Under the pieces are notes generated by a model. The model saw only the letters and a program-made list of their open reading frames with translations, ran no database searches and had not been told where the DNA came from. The translations under genes were made by a program, and so were the position numbers. Source: Actinospineispora acaciae DSM 45401 (GTDB lineage: Bacteria > Actinomycetota > Actinomycetes > Mycobacteriales > Pseudonocardiaceae). Taken from it: 64,000 nt of DNA. The stretch is taken from positions 62,001-126,000 of the forward strand of contig NZ_JIAI01000003.1 of NCBI RefSeq assembly GCF_000620785.1, given 5' to 3'. Positions 57,357-64,000 of this stretch are shown piece by piece (positions within the stretch are counted from its first letter, which is position 1; every line of letters starts with the position of its first letter).

Positions 57357-58208
57357 ATGACGATGCGGACTGTGGCGCTGTTCGGAACGCCGCTGCGGCG
57401 GCGGCACTCGGTGGTCATGCACAACGCGGCGTTCGCGGCGGCCGGCGTCGACGCGCGGTACGAGCTGCGCGAGGTGGACGAGGCCGGGCTGGCCGCGCAG
57501 GTCGGCGAGGCCCGCCGCGACGGCTGGCTGGGCTTCCAGGTCACCGCGCCGCACAAGCGGTTCGTGATGACCCTGCTCGACGAGATCGAACCGGACGCGC
57601 GGCGGATCGGCGCGGTCAACAGCGTCGCCGCGCGGGACGGCCGGCTGGTCGGGTTCAACACCGACGTGCTCGGGTTCCTGGCCGGCCTGCGTTCGTGTCA
57701 TCCCGGCGAGCTGGCCGGGCGCTCGGTGGTGGTCGCGGGCTCCGGCGGGGTGGGGCATGCCGCGGTGTACGGGCTGGCCAGCGCCGGGGTCGGTCGCCTG
57801 ACCGTGCTCGATCTGGATGCCGCCGCGCCCCGGCGGCTGGCCGAGGAGTTCGCCGACTTCGCCACGATCGAGCCGCTGGCCTTCGCCGATCCGGCAGTAC
57901 CGGCGCGACTCGGTGATGCCAACGTGTTCGTCAACGCCACCTCGGTGGGCATGCTCTCCCCCGGGCCGGTGGTGGACGTCGAGACGGTCAACCGGTCGGC
58001 GGCCGTGTTCGACGTCGTCTACATCCCGGCCGAGACCGAGCTGGTCCGCCGCGCCCGCGCCCGGGGTATGCGCGCCGCCAACGGCGACCGCATGCTCGTC
58101 GCCCAGGCCGCGACGGCGTGGACCAGGTGGACGGGCCTGCCCGACCCCTCCGCCGTGATGCGCGACGCCGTGGCCCCCCTGCTCGCCGACCCCGACCTGG
58201 AGCCCTGA
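57357..58208 (+). CDS. Shikimate dehydrogenase-like protein (AroE family)
   Basis: A 283-residue protein: N-terminal substrate domain (VALFGTPLRRRHSVVMHNAAFAAAGVDARYELREVD), with Lys in FQVTAPHKRFV and Asp in VGFNTDVLGF. A Rossmann part VVVAGSGGVGHAAVYGLASAGVGRLTVLDLD follows. The usual substrate-binding S-x-S pair is not clear (RRRHSVVMHN), so it may be a quinate/shikimate or other cyclic-polyol dehydrogenase rather than biosynthetic AroE. Its place in the operon supports a catabolic role. Its last ~26 codons are duplicated downstream. Confidence 0.82.
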   Translation: MTMRTVALFGTPLRRRHSVVMHNAAFAAAGVDARYELREVDEAGLAAQVGEARRDGWLGFQVTAPHKRFVMTLLDEIEPDARRIGAVNSVAARDGRLVGFNTDVLGFLAGLRSCHPGELAGRSVVVAGSGGVGHAAVYGLASAGVGRLTVLDLDAAAPRRLAEEFADFATIEPLAFADPAVPARLGDANVFVNATSVGMLSPGPVVDVETVNRSAAVFDVVYIPAETELVRRARARGMRAANGDRMLVAQAATAWTRWTGLPDPSAVMRDAVAPLLADPDLEP

Positions 58209-58320
58209 CCGCACGGCCGGCACAGCCAGAGTCCGACACTTCGTGATCGTGAACGGAGTGGGGTCCTGCTCCGTCTTGATAGATCGTTCTAGCTCTTGAT
58301 AGATCGTTCTACTCGAACGG
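58131..58320. repeat. Direct repeat, copy 1 (includes aroE-like 3' end)
   Basis: A 190-bp segment covering the last ~26 codons of the shikimate-dehydrogenase-like gene and about 110 bp beyond is repeated at 58395-58583 with about a dozen differences and one 1-nt indel. It ends just after two TTGATAG-type elements. Confidence 0.85.
58275..58311. promoter_or_regulatory. Paired 17-bp elements, copy 1
   Basis: CTTGATAGATCGTTCTA occurs at 58275-58291 and 58295-58311, two helical turns apart. The core TAGATCGTTCTA is a near-palindrome (TAGA/TCTA). It looks like a tandem operator; no regulator gene adjoins. Confidence 0.5.
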
Positions 58321-58394
58321 GTGGAGGAGCGGAGGAGCGGGCGGCCGGACGGACGGGCGGACGGGCAGGGCAGACGGGCGGACGGGCAGGGCGG

Positions 58395-58472
58395 ACGGGC
58401 CCGCCCGACCCCTCCGCCGTGATGCACGACGCCGTGGCCCCCCTGCTCGCCGACCCCGACCTGGAGCCCTGA
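58395..58472 (+). pseudogene. Duplicated 3' end of the aroE-like gene
   Basis: Reads PDPSAVMHDAVAPLLADPDLEP and stop, nearly identical to the true C-terminus (one Arg to His change), but has no start or 5' part. It was carried by the 190-bp duplication and is not expected to be expressed. Confidence 0.7.
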
Positions 58473-58537
58473 CCGCACGGCCGGCACAGCCAGAGTCCGA
58501 CACTTCGTGATCGTGAACGGAGCGAGGTCCCCTCCGC

Positions 58538-58574
58538 CTTGATAGATCGTTCTAGCTCTTGATAGATCGTTCTA
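58538..58574. promoter_or_regulatory. Paired 17-bp elements, copy 2
   Basis: CTTGATAGATCGTTCTA at 58538-58554 and 58558-58574, identical in sequence and 20-bp period to copy 1. It lies 207 bp before the mycofactocin-coupled SDR gene. Confidence 0.5.
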
Positions 58575-58780
58575 CTCGAACGGACGGGCGGCCGGAGGAA
58601 CGGCCGAGCGGACGGGCGGGGCGGACGGACGGAGCGGACGGACGGCCAGGCCGACGAGACGGACGGGGCAGGGCGGTTGACGCGCCCGCCACCGCTGCGG
58701 TCGGCACGCGTCAACCCACCACGGCGGCCACCAAAATGCGATCCTGTGCAGGCCGTGGCGCTCACAGGGAGGGCATCTGG

Positions 58781-59629
58781 ATGGGACGGGTGGACGGCAA
58801 GGTCGCGCTGATCACCGGCGCGGCACGCGGGCAGGGCCGATCACACGCGCTGCGGCTGGCCGAGGAGGGCGCGGACATCGTCGCGGTGGACGCCTGCACC
58901 GACCTGCCCACCGTGCCGTACCCCGGCGCCACCGAGGCGGACCTAGCCACCACCGCCGCGATGGTGCAGGCCCGGGGCCGGCGGATCCTCGCGCACAAGG
59001 CCGACGTCCGCGACTCCTCGGCCCTGCGAAAGATCGTGGCCGAGGCGGTGGCCCAGCTCGGCCACGTCGACATCGTCTGCGCGAACGCCGGCATCGTCAG
59101 CTTCGGCCCGACCTGGGAGCTGACCGACGAGGCCTGGCAGGAGGTGATCGACGTCAACCTGACGGGCGTGTGGAAGACGGCCAGGGCCGCGATCCCGCAC
59201 ATGATCGCCCGCGGCGCCGGCGGCTCGATCATCCTCACCAGCTCGGTCGCGGGCCTGGTCGGCTCGCCGAACCTGGCGCACTACGCCAGCGCCAAGCACG
59301 GCCTTGTCGGGCTGATGCGCACGCTCGCCGTCGAGCTCGCCCCGCACTCGATAAGGGTCAACTCCGTGCACCCCACCACCGTGGACACCCCGATGGTCGA
59401 CAACGACCCGGTCCGGAGCCTGTTCCTGCCGGGCGCCGCGCATCCGTCCAAGAACGACGCCGAGCCCAGGATGCGCAAGCTCAACGCGCTGCCCGTGCCG
59501 TGGCTGGCGGCCGACGACGTCAGCAATGCCGTGCTCTGGCTGGCCTCCGACGAGGCCCGCTACGTGACGGGCGCCGCGCTGCCGATCGACGCCGGCGCCA
59601 CCGCGCCCGCGAAGCTCCCACACCGCTAG
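58781..59629 (+). CDS. Mycofactocin-coupled short-chain dehydrogenase
   Basis: A 282-residue SDR: ALITGAARGQGRSHALRLAEEGADIVAVDACTDLPTVPYPGATEADLATTAAMV, then ANAGI, LTSSVAG and HYASAKHG (Tyr-x-x-x-Lys). The R-G-Q-G-R-S-H motif and the insertion PTVPYPGATEADLATT are diagnostic of the mycofactocin-dependent SDR family (TIGR03971, carveol dehydrogenase-like), which holds NAD tightly and passes electrons to mycofactocin. ATG follows AGGGAGG by 8 nt. No mft genes are in the window. The substrate is likely an alcohol. Confidence 0.9.
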   Translation: MGRVDGKVALITGAARGQGRSHALRLAEEGADIVAVDACTDLPTVPYPGATEADLATTAAMVQARGRRILAHKADVRDSSALRKIVAEAVAQLGHVDIVCANAGIVSFGPTWELTDEAWQEVIDVNLTGVWKTARAAIPHMIARGAGGSIILTSSVAGLVGSPNLAHYASAKHGLVGLMRTLAVELAPHSIRVNSVHPTTVDTPMVDNDPVRSLFLPGAAHPSKNDAEPRMRKLNALPVPWLAADDVSNAVLWLASDEARYVTGAALPIDAGATAPAKLPHR

Positions 59630-60271
59630 TCAGGGCCGCGAGGGGCGGCCGGTCAGGGCCGCGACGACGCCGAGCGCCAGGTAGGTGCCCCCGGTCAGGT
59701 ACCGCTGGCGGCGCAGGAACGCGGGGCGCCGGCCGATCCAGCCGCCCAGCGTCCCGGACGCCAGCGCGTACAGCACGTCGCTGGACAGCCCGATGATCGA
59801 CATGACCAGGCCGAGCACGATGATCTGCGCGGCCACCGGCCCCCGGCCGGGGTCGAGGAACTGCGGCAGGAAGGCGACGAAGAACAGCGCGACCTTCGGG
59901 TTCAACAGGTTGACCAGCATGCCCTCCAGGAAGACCCGGCGCAGCGACTGCGGCGCCCCGGCCGTGTCGAGCGTCAGCGGCTGGTAACGCAGCAGCGTAC
60001 GAACTCCCAGGTACACCAGGTACGCCGCGCCGAGGTAGCGCACCGCGTCGTAGGCCAGCGCGGAGGAGGCGATGAGCGCGGCCAGCCCGGCCGCCGCGGC
60101 GGCGATGTAGACCAGCGTGCCGGTCTCCACGCCGATCGCCGACGCGAGCCCGGCCGCGCGCCCCTGGCTCAGGCCACGGGTGACTATGTAGATGTGGTTC
60201 GGCCCGGGGATGGCCACCAGGACGCTCCCGGCCAGCACGAACAGCAACAACGTCGTCAGGCTTGGCACCAC
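59630..60271 (-). CDS. LysE/RhtB-family amino acid exporter
   Basis: About 213 residues with six helices; LAGSVLVAIPGPNHIYIVTRGLSQGRAAGLASAIGVETGTLVY is the LysE/RhtB signature (G-P-N/G-x-R-G near the start). GTG 60271 is preceded by GAGG; GTG 60286 is an alternative. It follows a LysR gene by 22 bp on the same strand, the common regulator-exporter arrangement, here co-transcribed rather than divergent. Its stop directly abuts the SDR stop (zero spacing). Confidence 0.87.
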   Translation of the reverse strand: MVPSLTTLLLFVLAGSVLVAIPGPNHIYIVTRGLSQGRAAGLASAIGVETGTLVYIAAAAAGLAALIASSALAYDAVRYLGAAYLVYLGVRTLLRYQPLTLDTAGAPQSLRRVFLEGMLVNLLNPKVALFFVAFLPQFLDPGRGPVAAQIIVLGLVMSIIGLSSDVLYALASGTLGGWIGRRPAFLRRQRYLTGGTYLALGVVAALTGRPSRP

Positions 60272-60293
60272 GCCATCCTCGCGCACCCGGCCG

Positions 60294-61223
60294 CTAGCGT
60301 TCCAGCCGGCGGCGCTCCAGCTCGAGCGTGAGCCGACCGGCCGCGCCCCGCAGGGCGTCCACCAGCGCCCGCGCCGGGCCGGCCGTGGACTCGGCGGGCC
60401 TGGCCAGCAGCACCGGCCGGCTGGCCCTCGGGTCGGCCACCCGCACCAGCGCGACGTCCCGGCGCACCGTGGCGGCGATCAGCCCGGGCACCATGGTGAC
60501 GCCCAGGCCGGCGGCGACCAGCGCGAGCTTGGCCAGCCAGTCCCGGGCGGTGAACGCCACGGCGGGCGCCCGGTCGCCGTCCGGCCAGGCGCCGAGCAGC
60601 CCGTCGGCGCTGTTCGCGCTGCCCACTATCCACCGTTCGCCGGCCAGCTCGCCGGGCCGCACCGCCGAGGCGCCCGCCAGCCGGTGGCCCCGGCCGACCG
60701 CGAGCAGCAGCGGGTCGTCCAGCAGTAACTCGGCGGCCACCCCCGGATGCTCCAGGCCTGACGCCTCGGGCACCGCGCCGACGATGGCCACGTCCACCGT
60801 GCCGGCCGCGACCCTGCGCAGCTGTGACGGCGTGGTGCCCTCGCGCAGCGTGACCGCCAGGTCCGGGTCGGCGGCGCGCAGCTCGGCGATGGCCAGCGGG
60901 GCGAGCGCGGCCATCGCCGTCGGGAACGCCCCGAGCCGCAGCCGCGCCGCCCGTCCCCGCCTGGCGCCCAGCTCGCGCTCCGCGACGGCCAGCCGGTCGA
61001 GCACCGCGGCGGCGTGGCCGGCCAGCACGGCGCCGGCGTCGGTGAGCCGCACGCCCCGGTTGGTACGGGTGAACAGCGCCGACCCCGCCGCCGCCTCCAA
61101 CGCCGCGACCTGCCGCGACACCGCCGACTGGGTGTAGCCGAGGGCGTCCGCCGCCGCCGAGAACGAGCCGCGAGACGCCACCTCCCGCAGCACCCGCAGG
61201 CCCTGCACGGTCAGCTCGGACAT
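60294..61223 (-). CDS. LysR-family regulator (ArgP/IciA-like order)
   Basis: A 309-residue LysR protein: HTH in VQGLRVLREVASRGSFSAAADALGYTQSAVSRQVAALEAAAGSALFTR and a C-terminal inducer domain. GGGAGG precedes ATG by 3-4 nt. The inverted repeat at 61245-61268 is its likely binding site. It probably activates the downstream exporter, and may also act on the divergent leader/methyltransferase transcript. Confidence 0.88.
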   Translation of the reverse strand: MSELTVQGLRVLREVASRGSFSAAADALGYTQSAVSRQVAALEAAAGSALFTRTNRGVRLTDAGAVLAGHAAAVLDRLAVAERELGARRGRAARLRLGAFPTAMAALAPLAIAELRAADPDLAVTLREGTTPSQLRRVAAGTVDVAIVGAVPEASGLEHPGVAAELLLDDPLLLAVGRGHRLAGASAVRPGELAGERWIVGSANSADGLLGAWPDGDRAPAVAFTARDWLAKLALVAAGLGVTMVPGLIAATVRRDVALVRVADPRASRPVLLARPAESTAGPARALVDALRGAAGRLTLELERRRLER

Positions 61224-61244
61224 GTGCCTCCCGCATGGCTGCCA

Positions 61245-61268
61245 TATGCGTCACGCACCACCCGCATA
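61245..61268. promoter_or_regulatory. LysR-type inverted repeat
   Basis: TATGCG-N12-CGCATA, a perfect 6-bp inverted repeat of LysR dimensions, 22 bp upstream of the LysR start and 27 bp before the -10 box of the divergent transcript. Confidence 0.6.
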
Positions 61269-61294
61269 CCAGACGCCACCGTACCGCCCGCGGC

Positions 61295-61300
61295 TAGACT
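61295..61300 (+). promoter_or_regulatory. -10 box of leaderless leader ORF
   Basis: TAGACT lies 7 nt before GTG 61308, so translation of the tiny leader ORF can begin at the first base of the mRNA. Confidence 0.5.
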
Positions 61301-61307
61301 GGCCGCC

Positions 61308-61343
61308 GTGGCAACTCCCGTTCACGCCGCCGTCGTCCGCTAG
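61308..61343 (+). CDS. 11-aa leader peptide MATPVHAAVVR
   Basis: GTG start at leaderless spacing from a -10 box, eleven codons, TAG stop. A GGCACC-CGCGC-GGTGCC hairpin follows 9 nt after the stop (61353-61369), then the methyltransferase gene at 61409. The arrangement looks like a transcription or translation attenuator. No run of regulatory codons is obvious. Confidence 0.4.
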   Translation: MATPVHAAVVR

Positions 61344-61352
61344 CCAGCCGCC

Positions 61353-61369
61353 GGCACCCGCGCGGTGCC
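61353..61369 (+). promoter_or_regulatory. Hairpin between leader ORF and methyltransferase
   Basis: GGCACC and GGTGCC pair perfectly around CGCGC. It is short and lacks a U-tract, so more likely an attenuator or ribosome-stalling partner than a strong terminator. Confidence 0.4.
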
Positions 61370-61408
61370 CTCGGCCGACGACATCCTTGATCAACCGAAC
61401 GGGACCCC

Positions 61409-62569
61409 ATGGACGCACGCCCCGACCCCTGCCCTCACCTCGTCGTGGCCGGCACCACCGTCAGGTGGCTGTCCGCGACCGGCCGGCCGCCGCCCGAGCG
61501 GGTGGTGGAGGTGGACGACCGGCTCGGCGCGGACCGGGCGCTGCGGCTGGCCACCCGCCGCATCGGCATGCTGTGGCGCGGCGACTACCGCAACGCGCGC
61601 CAGCTGCTCGCCGCGCTGGACCGCCGGGTGCGGCGATCCTCGACGCCGTCGGGGTTCCACGCGCACCGCCGTGAGCAGGCACGTCGCGCCGGCGTGCTGA
61701 ACATGCTGCTGGTGCCGCTGGACGCCGGGTACGGGCTGGCGCTGCGCCACTCCCCCGACGTGCGGCGGGCCTGCCTGGACGTCTACCCGCCGGACGACGA
61801 CTACGACGGCGACTACGACGACGGCGACGACGACGACGTCGTCGGTGGCCCGGCGGCGGTGGCGCTGCGGGAGCTGCTCGGGGTGATCGGCGCGCGCGAG
61901 TGGCGGGTCACGGGCATCGAGGTGCCGGCGCTGGGCGCGCGCGTGCACCCGCACTACGGGGTGTTCGGCCCGACCCGAGGCGAGTACGTCGACCTGGTCG
62001 CCGCCGCCCCGCTGCCGGCCGAACCGCCGGCGCTGGCCTACGACGTGGGCACCGGCACCGGGGTGCTGGCCGCCGTGCTGGTCCGCCGGGGCGTGCGGCG
62101 CGTGCTGGCCACCGACATCGACCCGAGGGCCGTGGCGTGCGCGCGGGAGAACGTCCAGCGCCTCGGCATCGCCGACCGGGTGCGGGTGCGGCGGGCCGAC
62201 CTGTTCCCCGCCGGCCGGGCCGACCTGGTGGTCTGCAACCCGCCGTGGCTGCCGGCCCGCCCGCGCACCCCGCTGGACCGCGCGGTGTACGACCCCGGCG
62301 GCCGGATGCTGCGCGGGTTCCTCGACGGGCTCGCCGCCCACCTGAACCCGGCCGGCGAGGGCTGGCTGGTCCTCTCCGACCTCGCCGAGCTGCTCGGCCT
62401 GCGCCCGCGCGCCGAGCTGACCGCCCTGATCGAGGCCGCCGGCCTGAGCGTCATCGCCCGGAGCCGGACCCGCCCACGCCACGCCACCGCCGTGTCCGAC
62501 CCAGCCGCCGACCCGCTGCGCGCGGCCAGGGCCGCCGAGGTGACCTCGCTCTGGCGGCTCAGACGGTGA
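61409..62569 (+). CDS. Class I SAM-dependent methyltransferase, HemK-like motif
   Basis: A 386-residue protein. The C-terminal half has the SAM site LAYDVGTGTGVLAAVLVRRG (about residue 210), acidic DIDPRAVACARENVQRLG and the N-P-P-W active motif (LVVCNPPWLPARP) of methyltransferases acting on amide or ring nitrogens such as PrmC/HemK and RlmF-like enzymes. The N-terminal 130 residues are not recognised and end in an Asp-rich insertion (PPDDDYDGDYDDGDDDD, about 130-147). Target unknown. Its end overlaps the opposite hydrolase gene by 11 bp. Confidence 0.82.
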   Translation: MDARPDPCPHLVVAGTTVRWLSATGRPPPERVVEVDDRLGADRALRLATRRIGMLWRGDYRNARQLLAALDRRVRRSSTPSGFHAHRREQARRAGVLNMLLVPLDAGYGLALRHSPDVRRACLDVYPPDDDYDGDYDDGDDDDVVGGPAAVALRELLGVIGAREWRVTGIEVPALGARVHPHYGVFGPTRGEYVDLVAAAPLPAEPPALAYDVGTGTGVLAAVLVRRGVRRVLATDIDPRAVACARENVQRLGIADRVRVRRADLFPAGRADLVVCNPPWLPARPRTPLDRAVYDPGGRMLRGFLDGLAAHLNPAGEGWLVLSDLAELLGLRPRAELTALIEAAGLSVIARSRTRPRHATAVSDPAADPLRAARAAEVTSLWRLRR

Positions 62570-63311
62570 CCCGCTCGCCCGGCCGGGGCAGGTGGAACCG
62601 CTCGGCCAGCCCGCGCCGCCCGAACGCCGCGCGCAGCTCCTCGGCGCCCTCGGTGAAGTGCGCCCAGCCCTCGAAGTGCAGCGGTACGACCTGCTCGGCG
62701 GCCAGGATCTCGGCGGCCTCGGCGGCGTCCTCGCTGGTCAGCGTCAGGGGACCGCCGGGGACGAGCTCCGTCCGCGCGGCGCCGGCGAACAGCACGGCCA
62801 CCTGGACCGGGCCGATCCGCCGCGCCACCTCCCGCACCACCGGCAGCGACGCGTTGTCCCCGCTGACGTACACCGTGGGCAGCCCGTCGCCGGACAGCAC
62901 GAACCCGGTCACCTCGCCGACCAGCGCCTCGGTGCCGTCCGGCCCGTGCTGCGCCGGCACGCCGGTGACCCGCACCGGGCCCAGCTCGACGTCCGTCCAG
63001 TTCGGCACCGCCCGCACGTTGCCGCCCAGCCGCCCGGCCGCCGCGTTCGTGGACAGCACCGTCGGCACCGTGGCCAGGTACTCCCGGCCGGCACCGTCCA
63101 GGTTGTCCGGATGCTGGTCGTGCGACAACAGCACCGCGTCCACCCGCCCGATCTCGGCCGGCCCGAACGCAGGCCCGGCCAGCTTGGTCAACTTACGGTC
63201 GCCGATCGGATAGTCCCCCGGCGGGTCGAAGGTCGGGTCGACCACCAGCCGCACCCCGCCCAGCTCCAGCACCGCCGTCGGCCCGCCCGCGTACCACACA
63301 TCCACGCTCAT
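62559..63311 (-). CDS. UlaG-like metallo-beta-lactamase-fold hydrolase
   Basis: A 250-residue MBL protein. VDVWYAGGPTAVLELGGVRLVVDPTFDPPGDYPIG and LLSHDQHPDNLDGAGREYL show the H-x-x-H-x-D-x-x-D variant of the UlaG/YtnP-like group rather than the classical H-x-H-x-D-H. Later ligands are in VPAQHGPDG (His), YVSGDNA (Asp) and VVPLHFEGWAHF (His). Cytoplasmic, no signal peptide. Substrate cannot be assigned. GAAGGTGG precedes ATG. Confidence 0.85.
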   Translation of the reverse strand: MSVDVWYAGGPTAVLELGGVRLVVDPTFDPPGDYPIGDRKLTKLAGPAFGPAEIGRVDAVLLSHDQHPDNLDGAGREYLATVPTVLSTNAAAGRLGGNVRAVPNWTDVELGPVRVTGVPAQHGPDGTEALVGEVTGFVLSGDGLPTVYVSGDNASLPVVREVARRIGPVQVAVLFAGAARTELVPGGPLTLTSEDAAEAAEILAAEQVVPLHFEGWAHFTEGAEELRAAFGRRGLAERFHLPRPGERVTV

Positions 63312-63481
63312 GGACCCACCTTCGTCGACGACCGCCGAGACCGCCACGGTCGGGGTCGATCTCGGACGGGGCCGTAGGCCATTCGGGCGGTTCCTATGCG
63401 GTTCACAGGTACGGATGGCAGGGTGGCCGACGGCGTTGTCCAGCCCCCCGTGTGCCCGTCGGATCCGAAGCGAGAGTCGAC

Positions 63482-63541
63482 ATGGCAAGAAGCGCGTCGT
63501 CCGTGATCGTCACCCGGCCGGCCGGGGCGTCGGCGCTGTGA
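63482..63541 (+). CDS. 19-aa upstream ORF coupled to the GNAT gene
   Basis: ATG 63482 opens a 19-codon frame (MARSASSVIVTRPAGASAL) whose TGA overlaps the GTG of the GNAT gene by 4 nt. A weak GAGAG lies 8 nt upstream. It may be a coupling leader. The rest of the gap 63312-63481 holds no other clear gene. Confidence 0.35.
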   Translation: MARSASSVIVTRPAGASAL

Positions 63542-64000
63542 CCGGGGCGGCCTGGCACGGCGAGGTGGACGGCTGGTGGGCCGACGTGCTGAAGGTTCCG
63601 GCGGACGCGCTGCGGGCCGGCGGCGTGCTCGGGCTCGACCACCTGGACCACGTCGGGGTCGTCGCGGTCGCGGGCGCGGACGCCCCGCTGGTGTACGGGC
63701 CGGCCGAGCTCCAACCCGCGCTGCGCGCCGCCGTGCGCGCCAGCGACGGCGACGGTGACCTGCTCGGCGGCGAGCTGCTCACCGCCGCGCTGCCCGGCAC
63801 CAGCCGCGCCCTGGGTCCCGCCTGGTACGGCTACGCCACGGCCGCGCCCCCGGGCGGCGACGGCCTCGGTGACGGCGTGCGCCCGCTGGCCGAACCGGAC
63901 CTCCCGCAGCTCGCCCGCCTGCGCGAACAGACCCCCGGACCGGAGCGCGACGAGAGCGGCACCGACGGGCTGCCCGCGTTCGGCTACCGGGAGGACGGCG
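63538..64000 (+). CDS. GNAT-like N-acetyltransferase, 3' end missing
   Basis: The frame is open to the end of the window (154 codons). The sequence WHGEVDGWWADVLKVPADALRAGGVLGLDHLDHVGVVAVAG followed by AWYGYATAAP and VRPLAEPDLPQLARLREQTPGPERDESGTDGLPAFGY matches the N-terminal half of actinobacterial GNAT-family proteins whose acetyl-CoA site would lie beyond the window. The function call rests on overall pattern only. GTG overlaps the preceding small ORF. Confidence 0.6.
   Translation, partial: MTGAAWHGEVDGWWADVLKVPADALRAGGVLGLDHLDHVGVVAVAGADAPLVYGPAELQPALRAAVRASDGDGDLLGGELLTAALPGTSRALGPAWYGYATAAPPGGDGLGDGVRPLAEPDLPQLARLREQTPGPERDESGTDGLPAFGYREDG

Larger units (their letters stand above)
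58395..58583. repeat. Direct repeat, copy 2, and surrounding gene-free gap
   Basis: The second copy of the 58131 repeat lies in the 572-bp gap 58209-58780. The gap otherwise contains GGACGGGC(A/G)GG-like minisatellite DNA (about 58337-58400 and 58580-58670) and no convincing gene. A GGAGGG ribosome site appears only at its right end. Confidence 0.8.

Noticed and set aside
58337..58400. GGACGGGC minisatellite as a replication origin or integration site
   Set aside because: No DnaA-box cluster, AT-rich unwinding element, tRNA or integrase gene is near; it looks like simple GC-rich repeat.
58559..58780. Extended start of the mycofactocin-coupled SDR through the repeat region
   Set aside because: The extra residues are translated minisatellite; the family start MGRVDGKVALITG with AGGGAGG upstream is at 58781.

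Overview
The window is very GC-rich with strong third-position G/C bias. It has many GTG starts, many leaderless promoters (a TANNNT hexamer 6-7 nt before the start codon) and a typical actinobacterial gene set: iniB-like domain, F420/LLM oxidoreductase, a mycofactocin-coupled SDR, PaaX, several FadD-type ligases and an AcrA1-type acyl-CoA reductase fusion. I infer an actinomycete, most likely of the Pseudonocardiales, but no rRNA or other marker is present to prove it. There are no tRNAs, rRNAs, transposases, phage genes or CRISPR arrays.

Layout. 1-5.9 kb: 3' end of an ArsP-type permease with its TIGR03943 partner, a frameshifted PHP-domain gene, an ArsR repressor divergent from an MFS exporter with a duplicated operator, a second ArsR-like regulator and a LysR. 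6-10.3 kb: APC permease plus class III aminotransferase, facing an Lnt-like membrane nitrilase. 10.3-21 kb: regulators, each beside an enzyme gene: alpha/beta hydrolase, FAD-linked oxidase, TetR/NmrA pair, TetR/Baeyer-Villiger monooxygenase pair, siderophore-interacting protein, metallo-beta-lactamase/LysR pair, and a beta-propeller lipoprotein. 21-34 kb: acyl-CoA chemistry: acyl-CoA reductase fusion, MHS symporter, three acyl-CoA ligases, an amidohydrolase with a PaaX regulator, and an Nramp-related transporter. 34-41.7 kb: lipoprotein, TetR, a membrane-anchored sigma-like protein, agmatinase-family enzyme, a two-component system, and a small-peptide / IniB-domain / L,D-transpeptidase cluster.

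41.7-58.2 kb is a catabolic island. It holds an LLM oxidoreductase, an ACMSD-type amidohydrolase, two tandem NMT1-type ABC importers, a LacI repressor, a TIM-barrel isomerase with a Gfo/Idh/MocA dehydrogenase, a second amidohydrolase, and an operon of SDR, CoA-transferase, enoyl-CoA hydratase and shikimate-dehydrogenase-like enzyme. Four copies of a 12-bp box centred on AAGCGCTT sit in front of these units, so the LacI protein very probably controls all of them. The substrate is unknown; a cyclic acid or polyol taken through CoA esters fits the enzymes.

The remainder (58.2-64 kb) has a 572-bp repeat-rich gap, the mycofactocin-coupled SDR, a LysR/LysE pair, a methyltransferase behind a tiny leader ORF, a UlaG-like hydrolase and a truncated GNAT gene. 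The most unusual non-coding signals are a family of covarying hairpins at gene 3' ends, two duplicated gene 3' ends, a second period-22 repeat family, and several clean operator arrays.
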